In this document: in pieces, positions 25,396 to 34,646 of the stretch | How the letters are laid out: the number at the start of each line of letters is the position of its first letter | How positions within the stretch are numbered: the first letter of the stretch is position 1 | Source: CAZSDW01 sp964605705 | GTDB lineage: Bacteria > Fidelibacterota > UBA2242 | DNA: 35,526 nt | Assembly: GCA_964605705.1 (NCBI GenBank) | Contig: CAZSDW010000032.1 | Coordinates: 1 to 35,526, forward strand | Direction of reading: 5' to 3' | Position numbers and translations under genes: made by a program | Notes under the pieces: model-generated | What the model saw: the letters and a program-made list of their open reading frames with translations, nothing else | The model's database searches: none | What the model was told of the DNA's origin: nothing

Positions 25396-28300
25396 TAAAA
25401 CAGTGCCCTTATTTCACCACCACCCAGGTGATATAAATCCCGATCCGGTTCGTTCCAGCCTTCGTAATTCAATCGTAAACTGAGATTTTTCCCCAGCCGA
25501 TATTCCGCCGAAACACCCCAGCCAACGGTTAATCCCTCTCGCTTTCCGGCGCTCATCTCCCAGGGAATCGGCGTGCCTTCGGGAGTCACCGCCACCCGGT
25601 CAATTTCCAGGAATCCTTTCCACCGTCCCTTGCTTTTTACTTTGCGTTCATAACTATTCCGCACACCGACCAGCAATGCTTCCAGATCGTCTTCGCTTTG
25701 ATCAAGGTCATAGCTGCCTTTCAGTTCCAGTTCATAGAGATGCACGATATTCCACAAATATGAAAAGGTATTATCAAGTTGATAAGATCGGATATCCCGA
25801 TCCCGCAATATATTAAAATCGGACTTACGATAGGTATATTCGGAACTGAATTTTGATTCCAGGCGAAGTTTCCCGATAAAATTACCCTTATAACGCACAG
25901 AGCTTTCCCGGGCAATATATTTTTCCCGTCCGCGAACATCCAGTTGGCTGATAGTGTTGTTATCCAGAAAGCGGAGCCTGATATCTGATTGACGGTTGTC
26001 AAAATGATAAAGCAAATCCTGTTGAAATGTGCGATTAAAATACGCCCAGCGGTCATCGATATTATTTTTATCAATTGTCAGAATACTCAGTGGATTATCT
26101 TCAGATCGAATCTGCTGTTGCAGACGAATATCGGTCAGCGTCGTAATTTTCGTCGGGAAATTCCAGGGGATTTTACCTTTCAGTCTTCTGCCGTTGAGTT
26201 GCAGACGCAGACCATTCCGAACGCTGGTCACCGGCTCTTTGATTTCCGAGGGAATCACCCTCAAGATATAGTCGCCCTGAGGATGCGGTACATAATCGCT
26301 GAAAGTCGAATCGTAAATGAATTGTCCCTCGCCTTTCCCGACATAATAATACTGGTACTCCTTTTTGACTGTTCGCTCCTCCTCGATTTTCATGGTTGTT
26401 TCCCAGGCATAGGGCAGTTTCCGGGGCTGCTGCTTCAGCATAATGTCCATGAGCTGTACCTGCTGATCGGGTGTCGCACTCTCATCCAGGTATTCCTTTA
26501 TCCGGAAGGTATAGGAAAATCGGCTGTAGAAACTGTGCCAGTCGTTAATCTGTCCGCTGAAGGCATAATTTTGGGAAGTGCCGGATGACTGCCATTGATC
26601 ATTGACCAAATCATGGTCATTTCTGAAATAACTCTCCAAGCGACCAGAGATTTTTCGGGAACCATTTAAATCAATGCCATAGCGTTGTTCAACGAATTGA
26701 AAATTCGACAGGGCATCCGTCGCGCCGGTTCTCTCTTCGCTGTACAGTTCCGTAAAAGGTTTAATATTTTTTATATTAAATCGCAGCAGAAATTTTTGGC
26801 GTAACCACTCGGACGTACCGAAAATGGGCATGCTCCGTTGAATCCGTTCCTGATACAATTCCAAACGATCCAGCCATTTATACTGCAGCGCTCCGGAAAT
26901 TTTATAGCGATTCGCATCAATCTCGTTACGATTATAAGTTCCCAGATCGAGTTTCCAGATGACGATTTCATTCAGGTTCATGCCAATTCCGGCTTCCATA
27001 ACCTGTTCACCCTGGGTTGAATCCGATGGCAAGTCCCATTTCCGGCGATATTCGACTTCCTGAAACCGATCCATTGCTTCAAATCGTTCACCAATGTGGC
27101 GAAATTTCAGATTCACATCTGCTGAACTTCGCTTTGAAATTGGCAATCTGATATTCGATTTAATGTCAAATGCCAGGTCCCGATTATCATTATCATTAAT
27201 GGAGGAAAAGGTATTACGATCAAAATCGGAACCTGCCAGTTCCGAACTCAGCATCAGAAATTTGGATGCTTGCCACTGACCGGAAAAATGGTACAGCCGC
27301 TGGGTGGACGGCAATTTCAGAGGTTTTACCGGCATATAGACGGCTTCAGTAATATCCGCAGCTGGAGTTATCGGATCACTTTTATCCACATATTCAAAAT
27401 AAATACCATCAACCTGATAGACTTTTTTGTAACTGCCTCTTGCCCCGATATTGTAAAATGAGGCTGAGTGCGTCCCGCCTTGCCCGACAAATTCAAGCGT
27501 CGAATCTGCGCTCAGGATATAAACGCCGTTGCTATCCTCTTTAATTGTACTCTGAAAGGCATTGTCAACATCGTCGCCTAGCTGCTTGAGCCGATTAATG
27601 TCAGAATCGGTCAGCACCAGTTCAATCGGATTGTCCCGGTCATCGCTTTCACTGATCATTCCGGCAGTGAGTTTCAGCTTTCCATTGGAAAGGGACGTTG
27701 TGTTGCGGGCAATCCAGATATTTTTCTGATAAACCAGGTTTGAATACTGAAAATCCACGGAAATCCGTGAATCCGACGTAATCAGGCGATAGGGTGTGAA
27801 ACTGAGCTCACCGGTCGAGTAATCGATCACATAATCATTATTTTCGCCCCGTTGAATGGCTTCACCGTTAATCCAGACCTTTTCGGTTCCGGCAAGGACG
27901 ATAATCGCGGTTTCACCCTCTTTACCGATCAGCTGATAGGGACCCTGGTTGGCTTCTTCGCCATTAAAATAATTGCTGGTATATTGACCTTTAGTGATTG
28001 CCCCGCTCAGCTGCGCCTGATTGGCTGCCCGATTACTTTCCAGTAATACGCCCTGCAATTTGCGTTGATAAGCGCTGAGTTCGCTGGTTCGATTGGAAAA
28101 CTCATAATCCCCAAAAGTAATATTTTCATGCGGCATCTGTACCTGAATGAAAACCTTATCGATCTCCTCGATTGTCTGCGTGTTTCCTTCCGGCTGAATC
28201 GGGATGTTCTGATCGGTCAATGAACCGACAATCGAAATATCCTCACTGATCTGCCCCTGCAATTCAATATTCAATCCCGATTGGAGAGCCATTCCGCTAT

Positions 28301-28802
28301 TTGATCTCAGTGATACACCCCGGTAAATTGTGCCGGATTTCAAAAAATCATAATCCATTATTTGAGTCTCTTGCCGATTTTGGATCTCGGCGTTGTTCGT
28401 TTCGGAATCAGATGTCCGGGGAATATACACCCTGGGAGGCGGATTCAGAATTTGCTGTCGCGGCAGCTTGAGATCCAGGTATTGATAATTCGCAATAATG
28501 ATCAAAGTATCGGCATTCTCCAAATCAGTTTTCAACTGCCCGGACATGGAATTTATCTCACAATCCGAAACCAGAATCGTATCCTGCTGATTATCGGTCA
28601 GAATGAGTGTTTCAGGGATAATGAATGACCTGGAGAACTGAAGGGCGGAATCGCCGGGAAATACCGTCAATGTATCGACCTGATTAATCGCGGCAACAAG
28701 ATTTTGAAGGCAGACACCGAAAACGACTGCTCCTTTGAGTAAAGAGCCAAACTGTCTCCGAAAAGAATCTATTGACCAGAATTTAATCAGTCTGTCTCCC
28801 AA
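25395..28802 (-). CDS. Very large exported beta-rich, probably outer-membrane protein of unknown function
   Basis: I do not recognise a named family with certainty. The 1135-residue protein has an N-terminal basic stretch and hydrophobic export segment (about 20-38). A region at about 161-222 reads RGVSLRSNSGMALQSGLN and later LTDQNIPIQPEGN with IEEIDKVFIQV. At about 286-353 a compact beta domain contains EKVWINGEAIQRG, DYVIDYSTGELSFTPYRLI and ISVDFQYS. I associate this pattern with large barrel-like proteins of FCB bacteria. From about 500 to the end, alternating strands rich in Tyr, Trp and Arg, and a terminal Phe, suggest an outer-membrane barrel. It is translationally coupled to the Omp85-type gene, and an NHL protein is encoded just upstream. 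A secretion or surface-assembly role is inferred from context only. Confidence 0.7.
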   Translation of the reverse strand: MGDRLIKFWSIDSFRRQFGSLLKGAVVFGVCLQNLVAAINQVDTLTVFPGDSALQFSRSFIIPETLILTDNQQDTILVSDCEINSMSGQLKTDLENADTLIIIANYQYLDLKLPRQQILNPPPRVYIPRTSDSETNNAEIQNRQETQIMDYDFLKSGTIYRGVSLRSNSGMALQSGLNIELQGQISEDISIVGSLTDQNIPIQPEGNTQTIEEIDKVFIQVQMPHENITFGDYEFSNRTSELSAYQRKLQGVLLESNRAANQAQLSGAITKGQYTSNYFNGEEANQGPYQLIGKEGETAIIVLAGTEKVWINGEAIQRGENNDYVIDYSTGELSFTPYRLITSDSRISVDFQYSNLVYQKNIWIARNTTSLSNGKLKLTAGMISESDDRDNPIELVLTDSDINRLKQLGDDVDNAFQSTIKEDSNGVYILSADSTLEFVGQGGTHSASFYNIGARGSYKKVYQVDGIYFEYVDKSDPITPAADITEAVYMPVKPLKLPSTQRLYHFSGQWQASKFLMLSSELAGSDFDRNTFSSINDNDNRDLAFDIKSNIRLPISKRSSADVNLKFRHIGERFEAMDRFQEVEYRRKWDLPSDSTQGEQVMEAGIGMNLNEIVIWKLDLGTYNRNEIDANRYKISGALQYKWLDRLELYQERIQRSMPIFGTSEWLRQKFLLRFNIKNIKPFTELYSEERTGATDALSNFQFVEQRYGIDLNGSRKISGRLESYFRNDHDLVNDQWQSSGTSQNYAFSGQINDWHSFYSRFSYTFRIKEYLDESATPDQQVQLMDIMLKQQPRKLPYAWETTMKIEEERTVKKEYQYYYVGKGEGQFIYDSTFSDYVPHPQGDYILRVIPSEIKEPVTSVRNGLRLQLNGRRLKGKIPWNFPTKITTLTDIRLQQQIRSEDNPLSILTIDKNNIDDRWAYFNRTFQQDLLYHFDNRQSDIRLRFLDNNTISQLDVRGREKYIARESSVRYKGNFIGKLRLESKFSSEYTYRKSDFNILRDRDIRSYQLDNTFSYLWNIVHLYELELKGSYDLDQSEDDLEALLVGVRNSYERKVKSKGRWKGFLEIDRVAVTPEGTPIPWEMSAGKREGLTVGWGVSAEYRLGKNLSLRLNYEGWNEPDRDLYHLGGGEIRALF

Positions 28803-28805
28803 TAA

Positions 28806-29702
28806 TTAATGATCAATTGTCGTTTGGATTTTTATACAAACCGCTATTCGACCGGACCGTTTCAACAAATACAATTTATCGTTCCGGAAGCAGCTGGCGA
28901 CGAAACACGTTTTATCGTCCATTCCGCTGATTTCAATGGGTGTCCAGGACTTATTGGAATCCGAATAATAGTACAGGCAGGGGCTCGAATTGACCACGAC
29001 ACAGAAATCCTTCCCGATTGGCGTCATTCCTAAAATGGGTGACTGCGTGGTTAATTTCAATTGACCAATCGGTGTACCATACCGATCAAATTGCAAGATT
29101 CTCCCGCTTTTTTCGAGCACTGAAATCAATCCTTTTTCGGTCATTCGGATTATCAGCGGATCGATAAGGGCATAATTGCCATACTCCAGCCCGGCAAATG
29201 CCGTGATATCTTTCTGGCTGACATTCAACCTGATAATCTCGGAATCTTCATCTTTTAAAATAAAAATCTCTCCGTAATTGGTCAAAATCACCGATTTCGG
29301 AAAGGATAATTCATAAGCACTGTTGGGATCGGGATAGGATGTGATATAATTCAATTTACGGTCAAAGCGAACGATCCGGTGATTGTTATAATCGGCAACA
29401 ATCAGGTCCAGACCGGACGACATACTGATGTCCAGCGGAGTATCGAATTGCCCTTCGCCCCAACCATACCCGCCATTGGTCGTGAGTACAGTTCCGTCCG
29501 AATTCATCCGGTAAATCTCATTACCTTTCATCTCCAGAAGATAGATATCACCGAACTGAGAAACAGCGATAGCCCTGAAATCGACAGCGGTTGGAATTTT
29601 TCTAGGAACAATAACACGTTCCAACGCAAATTGCCCGAACATCGTTCTGGAAAAGTTAAAGATCACAATAAAACAGAGGAGTATTCTCTTCATTTTTTTC
29701 AT
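28806..29702 (-). CDS. NHL-type beta-propeller secreted protein
   Basis: I start at the ATG at 29702 (298 residues). A GTG at 29714 would add four residues ahead of the signal peptide. The signal peptide (MKKMKRILLCFIVIFNF) ends near residue 23. The rest forms repeated propeller blades of the NHL/6-bladed type: FRAIAVSQFGDIYLLEMKGN, GQFDTPLDISMSSGLDLIVADYNNHRIVRFD (a classic blade read in pieces), PKSVILTNYGEIFILKDEDSE. Propellers of this class bind proteins or carry out scaffold roles outside the inner membrane. Its stop lies 3 bp before the start of the large barrel-like gene, so it is the first gene of a four-gene unit with that gene, the Omp85-type gene and rnr. It is most likely a periplasmic or surface partner of the barrel proteins. 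Confidence 0.8.
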   Translation of the reverse strand: MKKMKRILLCFIVIFNFSRTMFGQFALERVIVPRKIPTAVDFRAIAVSQFGDIYLLEMKGNEIYRMNSDGTVLTTNGGYGWGEGQFDTPLDISMSSGLDLIVADYNNHRIVRFDRKLNYITSYPDPNSAYELSFPKSVILTNYGEIFILKDEDSEIIRLNVSQKDITAFAGLEYGNYALIDPLIIRMTEKGLISVLEKSGRILQFDRYGTPIGQLKLTTQSPILGMTPIGKDFCVVVNSSPCLYYYSDSNKSWTPIEISGMDDKTCFVASCFRNDKLYLLKRSGRIAVCIKIQTTIDH

Positions 29703-29864
29703 TATACTACCCACCCGTGAATTTGTTTAGACTGGCGGAAATTACAAATTATTAAAGAGTAAATAAAACAGATTTAAGGATTTATGATTCTGTGGTTATA
29801 ACAATTTTTATTGACGTTGCCTTGCTAAATTAACTATAATTTTTGTGAAGGAATGCTCAAACCC

Positions 29865-30911
29865 TCAGGCATCCTGTAAAATATCCTTGAAAATATCAGC
29901 CGCCTGCAAAATTTGGTCACGATCGATATCCAGGTGAGTTACGGCACGAATTCGTTCTGCATCAACTGCATTGGCTAAGACACCTTTTTTCGCCAGCGCC
30001 TGGGAAAGGCTCAGTGAATTGAGTTTCGAATGTTTTACATACACCATGACCATATTGGTTTGGACCTGTTTCATATCGATAAAAATACCTGGCAGGTTCT
30101 TCAGCTTATCAGCCAGCAGATAGGCATTTGCGTGATCGTCGGACAGGCGGGCGATATTATTATCCAGGGCAAACAGACAGGCGGCTGCCAGAATACCGGC
30201 TTGCCGCATTCCACCACCCAATATTTTGCGGAATTTTCGGGCGCGCTTGATAAAGTCTTTACTGGCGGAGAGTACGGAACCCACCGGGGCGCCTAAACCT
30301 TTCGAAAAGCAAAGAGAAACACTGTCCACATATTTTGCCCAGTCTTTGGCAGGGATGCCGGTTGCTACAACCGCATTCATGAGCCGCGCTCCGTCGAGAT
30401 GCAGCGGGATTCCTTTTTGCGCTGCCAAATTGGCAATTTCAGAAATATCGTTCAGGGGATAAATGGTGCCTCCGGCGCGATTGTGAGTATTTTCGAGGCA
30501 AATCAGCCCGGTCGGCGGCGTATGCAGATTATCTTCTCTGATCGCCTTTTCAACCTCACTGACATCGAGGACGCCAAACCTGCCGCTCAACGGGCGCATC
30601 TGAACCTGAGATAAAAGTGCCGGCGCACCGGCTTCGTAATTAAATATATGACAATTCTCTTCACAGATGACTTCCTGCCCCGGTCGGGTGTGGGTTTTAA
30701 GCGCAATCTGGTTGGACATTGTGCCGCTGGGAACATACAGAGCTGCCTCTTTTCCGAGCAGATCCGCGACCCGTTCCTCGAGCATGTTTATTGTCGGGTC
30801 CTCACCATAAACATCATCACCCACCTCAGCCCTTGCCATAAATTCCCGCATTGATCGGCTGGGCTTGGTCACCGTATCACTTCTTAAATCAACCAATATT
30901 CGCTGCATCAT
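29865..30911 (-). CDS. ltaE: Low-specificity L-threonine aldolase
   Basis: This 348-residue PLP enzyme of fold type I cleaves L-threonine or L-allo-threonine to glycine and acetaldehyde. The start VDLRSDTVTKPSRSMREFM is the family signature. Other motifs are EVGDDVYGEDPT, PSGTMSNQIAL, the PLP-stacking His88 in ENCHIFNYEAGA, HLDGARLMNA with Asp173, and the PLP Lys204 in CFSKGLGAPVGS. Length is normal. It lies downstream of the broken restriction gene with a 56-bp gap and has base composition like the host genes, so it appears to be a resident gene next to an inserted module. Confidence 0.94.
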   Translation of the reverse strand: MMQRILVDLRSDTVTKPSRSMREFMARAEVGDDVYGEDPTINMLEERVADLLGKEAALYVPSGTMSNQIALKTHTRPGQEVICEENCHIFNYEAGAPALLSQVQMRPLSGRFGVLDVSEVEKAIREDNLHTPPTGLICLENTHNRAGGTIYPLNDISEIANLAAQKGIPLHLDGARLMNAVVATGIPAKDWAKYVDSVSLCFSKGLGAPVGSVLSASKDFIKRARKFRKILGGGMRQAGILAAACLFALDNNIARLSDDHANAYLLADKLKNLPGIFIDMKQVQTNMVMVYVKHSKLNSLSLSQALAKKGVLANAVDAERIRAVTHLDIDRDQILQAADIFKDILQDA

Positions 30912-30967
30912 ATCTCGATGTGTCTCCGCTTAAAAGATAAACATATTAAAAAAGATATTTTACTATT

Positions 30968-32086
30968 TTATTCATCGTAATAATTAAACTCCAATTTGCT
31001 TTGAAGAACGATCTCATTGATAATTTGTTTAAGATAGCCTTCCTTGACAGCGGATTTAAAATGCTTTCTAAGTTTCTGAATGTTGAAGACTTCTTCGATA
31101 GCATCGATATATTTATTTACAATTGACTTTACACCATATTGTTTCATGGCGTCTTCTTTAATTTTCTCAACTAATTCTTTGACAGTCAATTCCGATTTAA
31201 TGATAAATGTTACTGGGAATCGTTGGATTTTATCAATATCTAAAAAGTATTTTCTTACGTCCGTTGATTCGGTGACCTGAAAGAAGCGTCCCAGTGGTCG
31301 CATCACAAAATCAATACCGCCATTATTTGCATTAGTCCGACCGGTTTTATAAAGCATTAAATTATGTTTTTCAATGTTTTCAAGATTAAAACCAAAATAA
31401 ACTATCTGGTCATGATAGAAATATTTTAATATTGCAAAACTTACAATTTCAAAAATCCTCGCATCAATATTTGGAGCAAGTAATTCGTGAATAAATTTAT
31501 AAACTTACTCTGAATCTTGATCGGTAATCTTTTTAAGATTTTCAATTGTATCAATGAATTGCTTAAAAGCGCCCTTTTTTACCTCGACATAGGAGTCAAT
31601 TATTTGAATAATTGAATGAGAAATGTTGTAGATGGTATCTTTTATTTTAATTTTAAGTAAATTTTCATTGAACCAATATCTGTTTGAATCGACATCTCGT
31701 ATAATGGGTACAAAATCACATGTTGGAAAATGCTGGTGAAATTCCTGGTTCATCCTGTGGTTAAGAGCATGATTCTGCAGTTTAGCACCAAATGGGAGTC
31801 GGCGTTGTCTCTTTAAAAGAATAGAAAACTTTGCGCCTTCGTATTCCTCATAACCTTTTTTAATATGGAAGTTATTTCTTAAATAATCCTCAACTAAAAC
31901 ATAGACTGCATAGATATTTGCAAAACTTCCTCTGTATTTAGAACCTCTATGTGCCGATTTCGTCTTGATATTCAGATATTTAAGAATATCACTTTTACTG
32001 TATATTTCATCAGAGATATCACCAAAATTATCCTGTAATATCTTTCTTATGACTTTTGTAAATTTGTGATCCATCCGGTTCTCCAA
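30968..32086 (-). pseudogene. Restriction-endonuclease-like gene split by an in-frame TAA
   Basis: Two reading segments share one frame: 31505-32086 (193 codons) and 30968-31504 (178 codons). Only a TAA at 31505-31507 separates them. After the stop, 49 codons (starting VYKFIHELLAPNIDARIFEI) stay open before the first Met at 31357, so the second part has no start of its own near the junction. Together they would give about 371 residues. The second half has GGIDFVMRPLGRFFQVTE, an Asp plus Gln-Val-Thr-Glu arrangement reminiscent of PD-(D/E)xK nucleases; the first half lacks it. The gene overlaps the methyltransferase gene by 59 bases and is AT-rich like it. Position strongly suggests the cognate nuclease. 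It could be a true nonsense mutation, an assembly error or a recoded stop; the nuclease family is not identified. Confidence 0.65.
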
Positions 32087-32936
32087 ATAGAGTTAGTATT
32101 TTTGATCTTTCAATTTTTTCGGTTTCAAATGTGCGTATTTCTTTCTCCAGTTTTTCACCATTATAATCAAACGAAATTCCTACTCGTCTAAGACCAATCT
32201 TTATATATTTTTCACTAATTTCAATCCCAATCGACTTTCGATTAAGTTTTTTTGCTACAAAAGATGTTGTAAACACTCCCGAGAACGGATCCAGTACTGT
32301 ATCTCCTTCATTTGAACTTGCTTTAATAATCCGCTCTAATAAAGCTATCGGTTTTTGAGAGGGGTGATTTTCATACTCAGGCATTCTGTATCTGACCCTT
32401 GGAAATTCCCATACATTACCGGGTACTTTTTTACAGTTGTATTGTTGTGGGGGATTTTTCCGGTAATCAATGAGTTTTCTTTTCGAGCCAGTTTTTGCCT
32501 CAACGAGAATGTCATTTGAATTAAATATATAATGATCTTTATCTTTGACACAAAACAAAATCGGTTCATAAAGTGAACCATAGTAATTTTTTGCTTGCAC
32601 ACCGGAACTGTCATATGACCAAACTATTCTTGAAATAATATGTATTTTATCACGAAGGTAAATATCAAAGAATGGCATAAATTGGGTAGATGTCATTACG
32701 TAAAGTGTACCATTGTTTTTCAATTTTTTGATACATAATTCAAGCCACTCGTAACACCGCTTAAGATAATCCTCATCGTTCTTCCATCGATCTTTCCTGC
32801 CATCGAAATCCTTACCGATGTTATAAGGAGGATCAATGAAAATCAGATCAATACTTTTATCCTTTATTTCATTTGTGAGAATTTCAAGAGATTCTCCATG
32901 ATAAATAAGATGCCCGTTTTTTTCATATTTTTGCAT
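32028..32936 (-). CDS. YhdJ-like beta-class N6-adenine DNA methyltransferase
   Basis: This 302-residue DNA methyltransferase has motif IV DPPY at 35-38, followed later by HPSQKP (191-196) and motif I DPFSG (216-220) and IGIEIS. Motif order IV-then-I places it in the beta class. Long stretches match the E. coli YhdJ methylase as I remember it: IVWSYDSSGVQAK, YGSLYEPILFCVKD, ILVEAKTGSKR, IDYRKNPPQQYN, VPGNVWEFPRVRY. YhdJ methylates the second A in ATGCAT, so ATGCAT is the predicted target. The downstream overlapping nuclease-like gene makes this a type II restriction-modification module. Base composition is visibly AT-richer than the flanking genes, suggesting transfer. No controller (C) gene is seen. 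Confidence 0.92.
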   Translation of the reverse strand: MQKYEKNGHLIYHGESLEILTNEIKDKSIDLIFIDPPYNIGKDFDGRKDRWKNDEDYLKRCYEWLELCIKKLKNNGTLYVMTSTQFMPFFDIYLRDKIHIISRIVWSYDSSGVQAKNYYGSLYEPILFCVKDKDHYIFNSNDILVEAKTGSKRKLIDYRKNPPQQYNCKKVPGNVWEFPRVRYRMPEYENHPSQKPIALLERIIKASSNEGDTVLDPFSGVFTTSFVAKKLNRKSIGIEISEKYIKIGLRRVGISFDYNGEKLEKEIRTFETEKIERSKILTLFGEPDGSQIYKSHKKDITG

Positions 32937-33188
32937 AGATGATAAGTCTTGACCTTAAGAATTATTTTTCAACTGTATGTATCCTACTAAATACAGGAGT
33001 CGATAACAATTGATTTTGCATAATGTGATCCACTAATAACATCTTCATTTTTATACTTTCGGTTGCATTTTGTCAGATTCGAAATTATCAAATCAATTAA
33101 AAAGCCGTTTCAAATTACTGTATTTAACCGTTTAAGTCAATCCAATTTCCCTTGATAAATTGGCAAATCAATCCTAAAATCAAATTGT

Positions 33189-34622
33189 ATGAATATTCAC
33201 ACTGAACAGCAGCTGATTCAACTATATGAAACCTGGGCAAAGGAAAATGTAATATCCATCAATCCTCTCCCGGCTTCCGGCTCAAATCGTGACTATTGCC
33301 GAATTCAAAGTAATCGTAAAACCGCGATCGGCGTTTTCAATCCCGACGATAAAGAAAACCGAGCGTTTATTGAATTCAGCCGGCATTTTCGTTCATTAAA
33401 ACTGAACGTCCCGGAAATTTATGGTGTCAAAAAGAGTGAACATAGCTACCTGATTGAAGATTTGGGGGATATATCCTTATTTTCCGAACTGACTCTCAAA
33501 CGGCACAACAACGATTTTCCCGATGAAATCACCGCACTCTATAAACAGGTCATCGAACAGCTGGTCGAGTTCCAGATTAAAGGCGGGAAAAACCTTGACT
33601 ACGCGGTCTGTTATCCACGCATTTTTTTCGACGAACAATCCATGCTGTGGGATTTGAACTATTTCAAATATTATTTTTTGAAACTGGCAAAAATCCACTT
33701 CGATGAGCAGGCACTGGAAGAGGATTTTCACACTTTTACAAATTACCTGCTGAAAACCGATTGTGACTATTTTTTGTATCGTGATTTTCAATCCCGCAAT
33801 ATTATGCTGAAAAATGGAATCCCCTATTTTATCGATTATCAGGGCGGACGCCGGGGAGCCTTGCAGTACGATCTGGCTTCCCTGCTCTACGACGCCAAGG
33901 CAGCTATTCCCGAATCCGTGCGAAACGATCTGCTGAAGCATTATATCGACACTGTTTCGAAACAGATCAAAATTAACAGTGACGAATTCAGACGTTATTA
34001 CTACGGCTATGTGCTGATTCGGATCATGCAAGCCATGGGGGCTTACGGATTCCGGGGATTTTATGAAAAGAAAGTCCACTTTCTGCGCAGTGTTCCCTAT
34101 GCGATCAATAACCTCAAAATACTGCTGAATTCAATCCAACTGCCGATCAAAATACCGGCTCTGCTCAAGGCATTGAAAGATGTTGTTCAATCCGGAGCAC
34201 TACAGACTCTGGCAACCGATCAGGAGACTTTCACCGTGACTGTGAACAGTTTTTCGTATAACCACGGAATCCCGGTCGATCCGGCGGGACACGGCGGCGG
34301 ATTCGTATTTGATTGCCGGGCAATTCATAATCCGGGGCGATATGACGAATACAAAAAACTGACCGGTCAGGATCGCCCGGTCATCGAGTTTCTCAGCAAA
34401 GAAGCCGATATTCAGCAATTTCTGGAGAATGCCATCAATCTCATCGATCAATCGGTAAAGAATTATATCGAACGAAAATTTACCAGCCTTACGGTCAGTT
34501 TCGGTTGTACTGGCGGACAGCATCGTTCGGTTTATTGTGCTGAAGCCATAGCAAGACATCTTAAAAAAGCGTATAATATCAATGTTGTCTTGCAGCATCT
34601 TGAATTGGAAAATAAACGATAA
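33189..34622 (+). CDS. APH-type sugar kinase fused to RapZ C-terminal domain (AmgK-like)
   Basis: This 477-residue protein joins two domains. Residues of about 1-310 are an aminoglycoside-phosphotransferase-fold kinase: SGSNRDYCRI resembles the nucleotide loop, YRDFQSRNIML gives catalytic D199 and N204, and FIDYQGG gives metal ligand D216. Residues of about 346-477 match the RapZ C-terminal domain: NSFSYNHGIPVD, FVFDCRAIHNP, LTGQDRPVIEFL, and VSFGCTGGQHRSVYCAEAIA (C440 to S447). The N-terminal RapZ P-loop ATPase is absent and replaced by the kinase. The E. coli RapZ C-domain senses glucosamine-6-phosphate. The gene next door, 24 bp downstream, is MurU-like, and AmgK with MurU makes UDP-MurNAc in peptidoglycan recycling. 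An amino-sugar or MurNAc anomeric kinase is therefore likely; the substrate is inferred. No clear Shine-Dalgarno site is visible. Confidence 0.85.
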   Translation: MNIHTEQQLIQLYETWAKENVISINPLPASGSNRDYCRIQSNRKTAIGVFNPDDKENRAFIEFSRHFRSLKLNVPEIYGVKKSEHSYLIEDLGDISLFSELTLKRHNNDFPDEITALYKQVIEQLVEFQIKGGKNLDYAVCYPRIFFDEQSMLWDLNYFKYYFLKLAKIHFDEQALEEDFHTFTNYLLKTDCDYFLYRDFQSRNIMLKNGIPYFIDYQGGRRGALQYDLASLLYDAKAAIPESVRNDLLKHYIDTVSKQIKINSDEFRRYYYGYVLIRIMQAMGAYGFRGFYEKKVHFLRSVPYAINNLKILLNSIQLPIKIPALLKALKDVVQSGALQTLATDQETFTVTVNSFSYNHGIPVDPAGHGGGFVFDCRAIHNPGRYDEYKKLTGQDRPVIEFLSKEADIQQFLENAINLIDQSVKNYIERKFTSLTVSFGCTGGQHRSVYCAEAIARHLKKAYNINVVLQHLELENKR

Positions 34623-34646
34623 TTCTTATATGGAATATCGAATCCA

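Noticed and set aside
30968..31357. The 129-codon frame as an independent small gene starting at 31357
   Set aside because: The same frame stays open for 49 codons upstream, back to a stop that ends the preceding segment, so this is better read as the distal half of one broken gene.
33477..34079. A 200-codon minus-strand open frame inside the APH-RapZ fusion gene
   Set aside because: It is antisense to the kinase domain, whose catalytic motifs are intact; no start signal.
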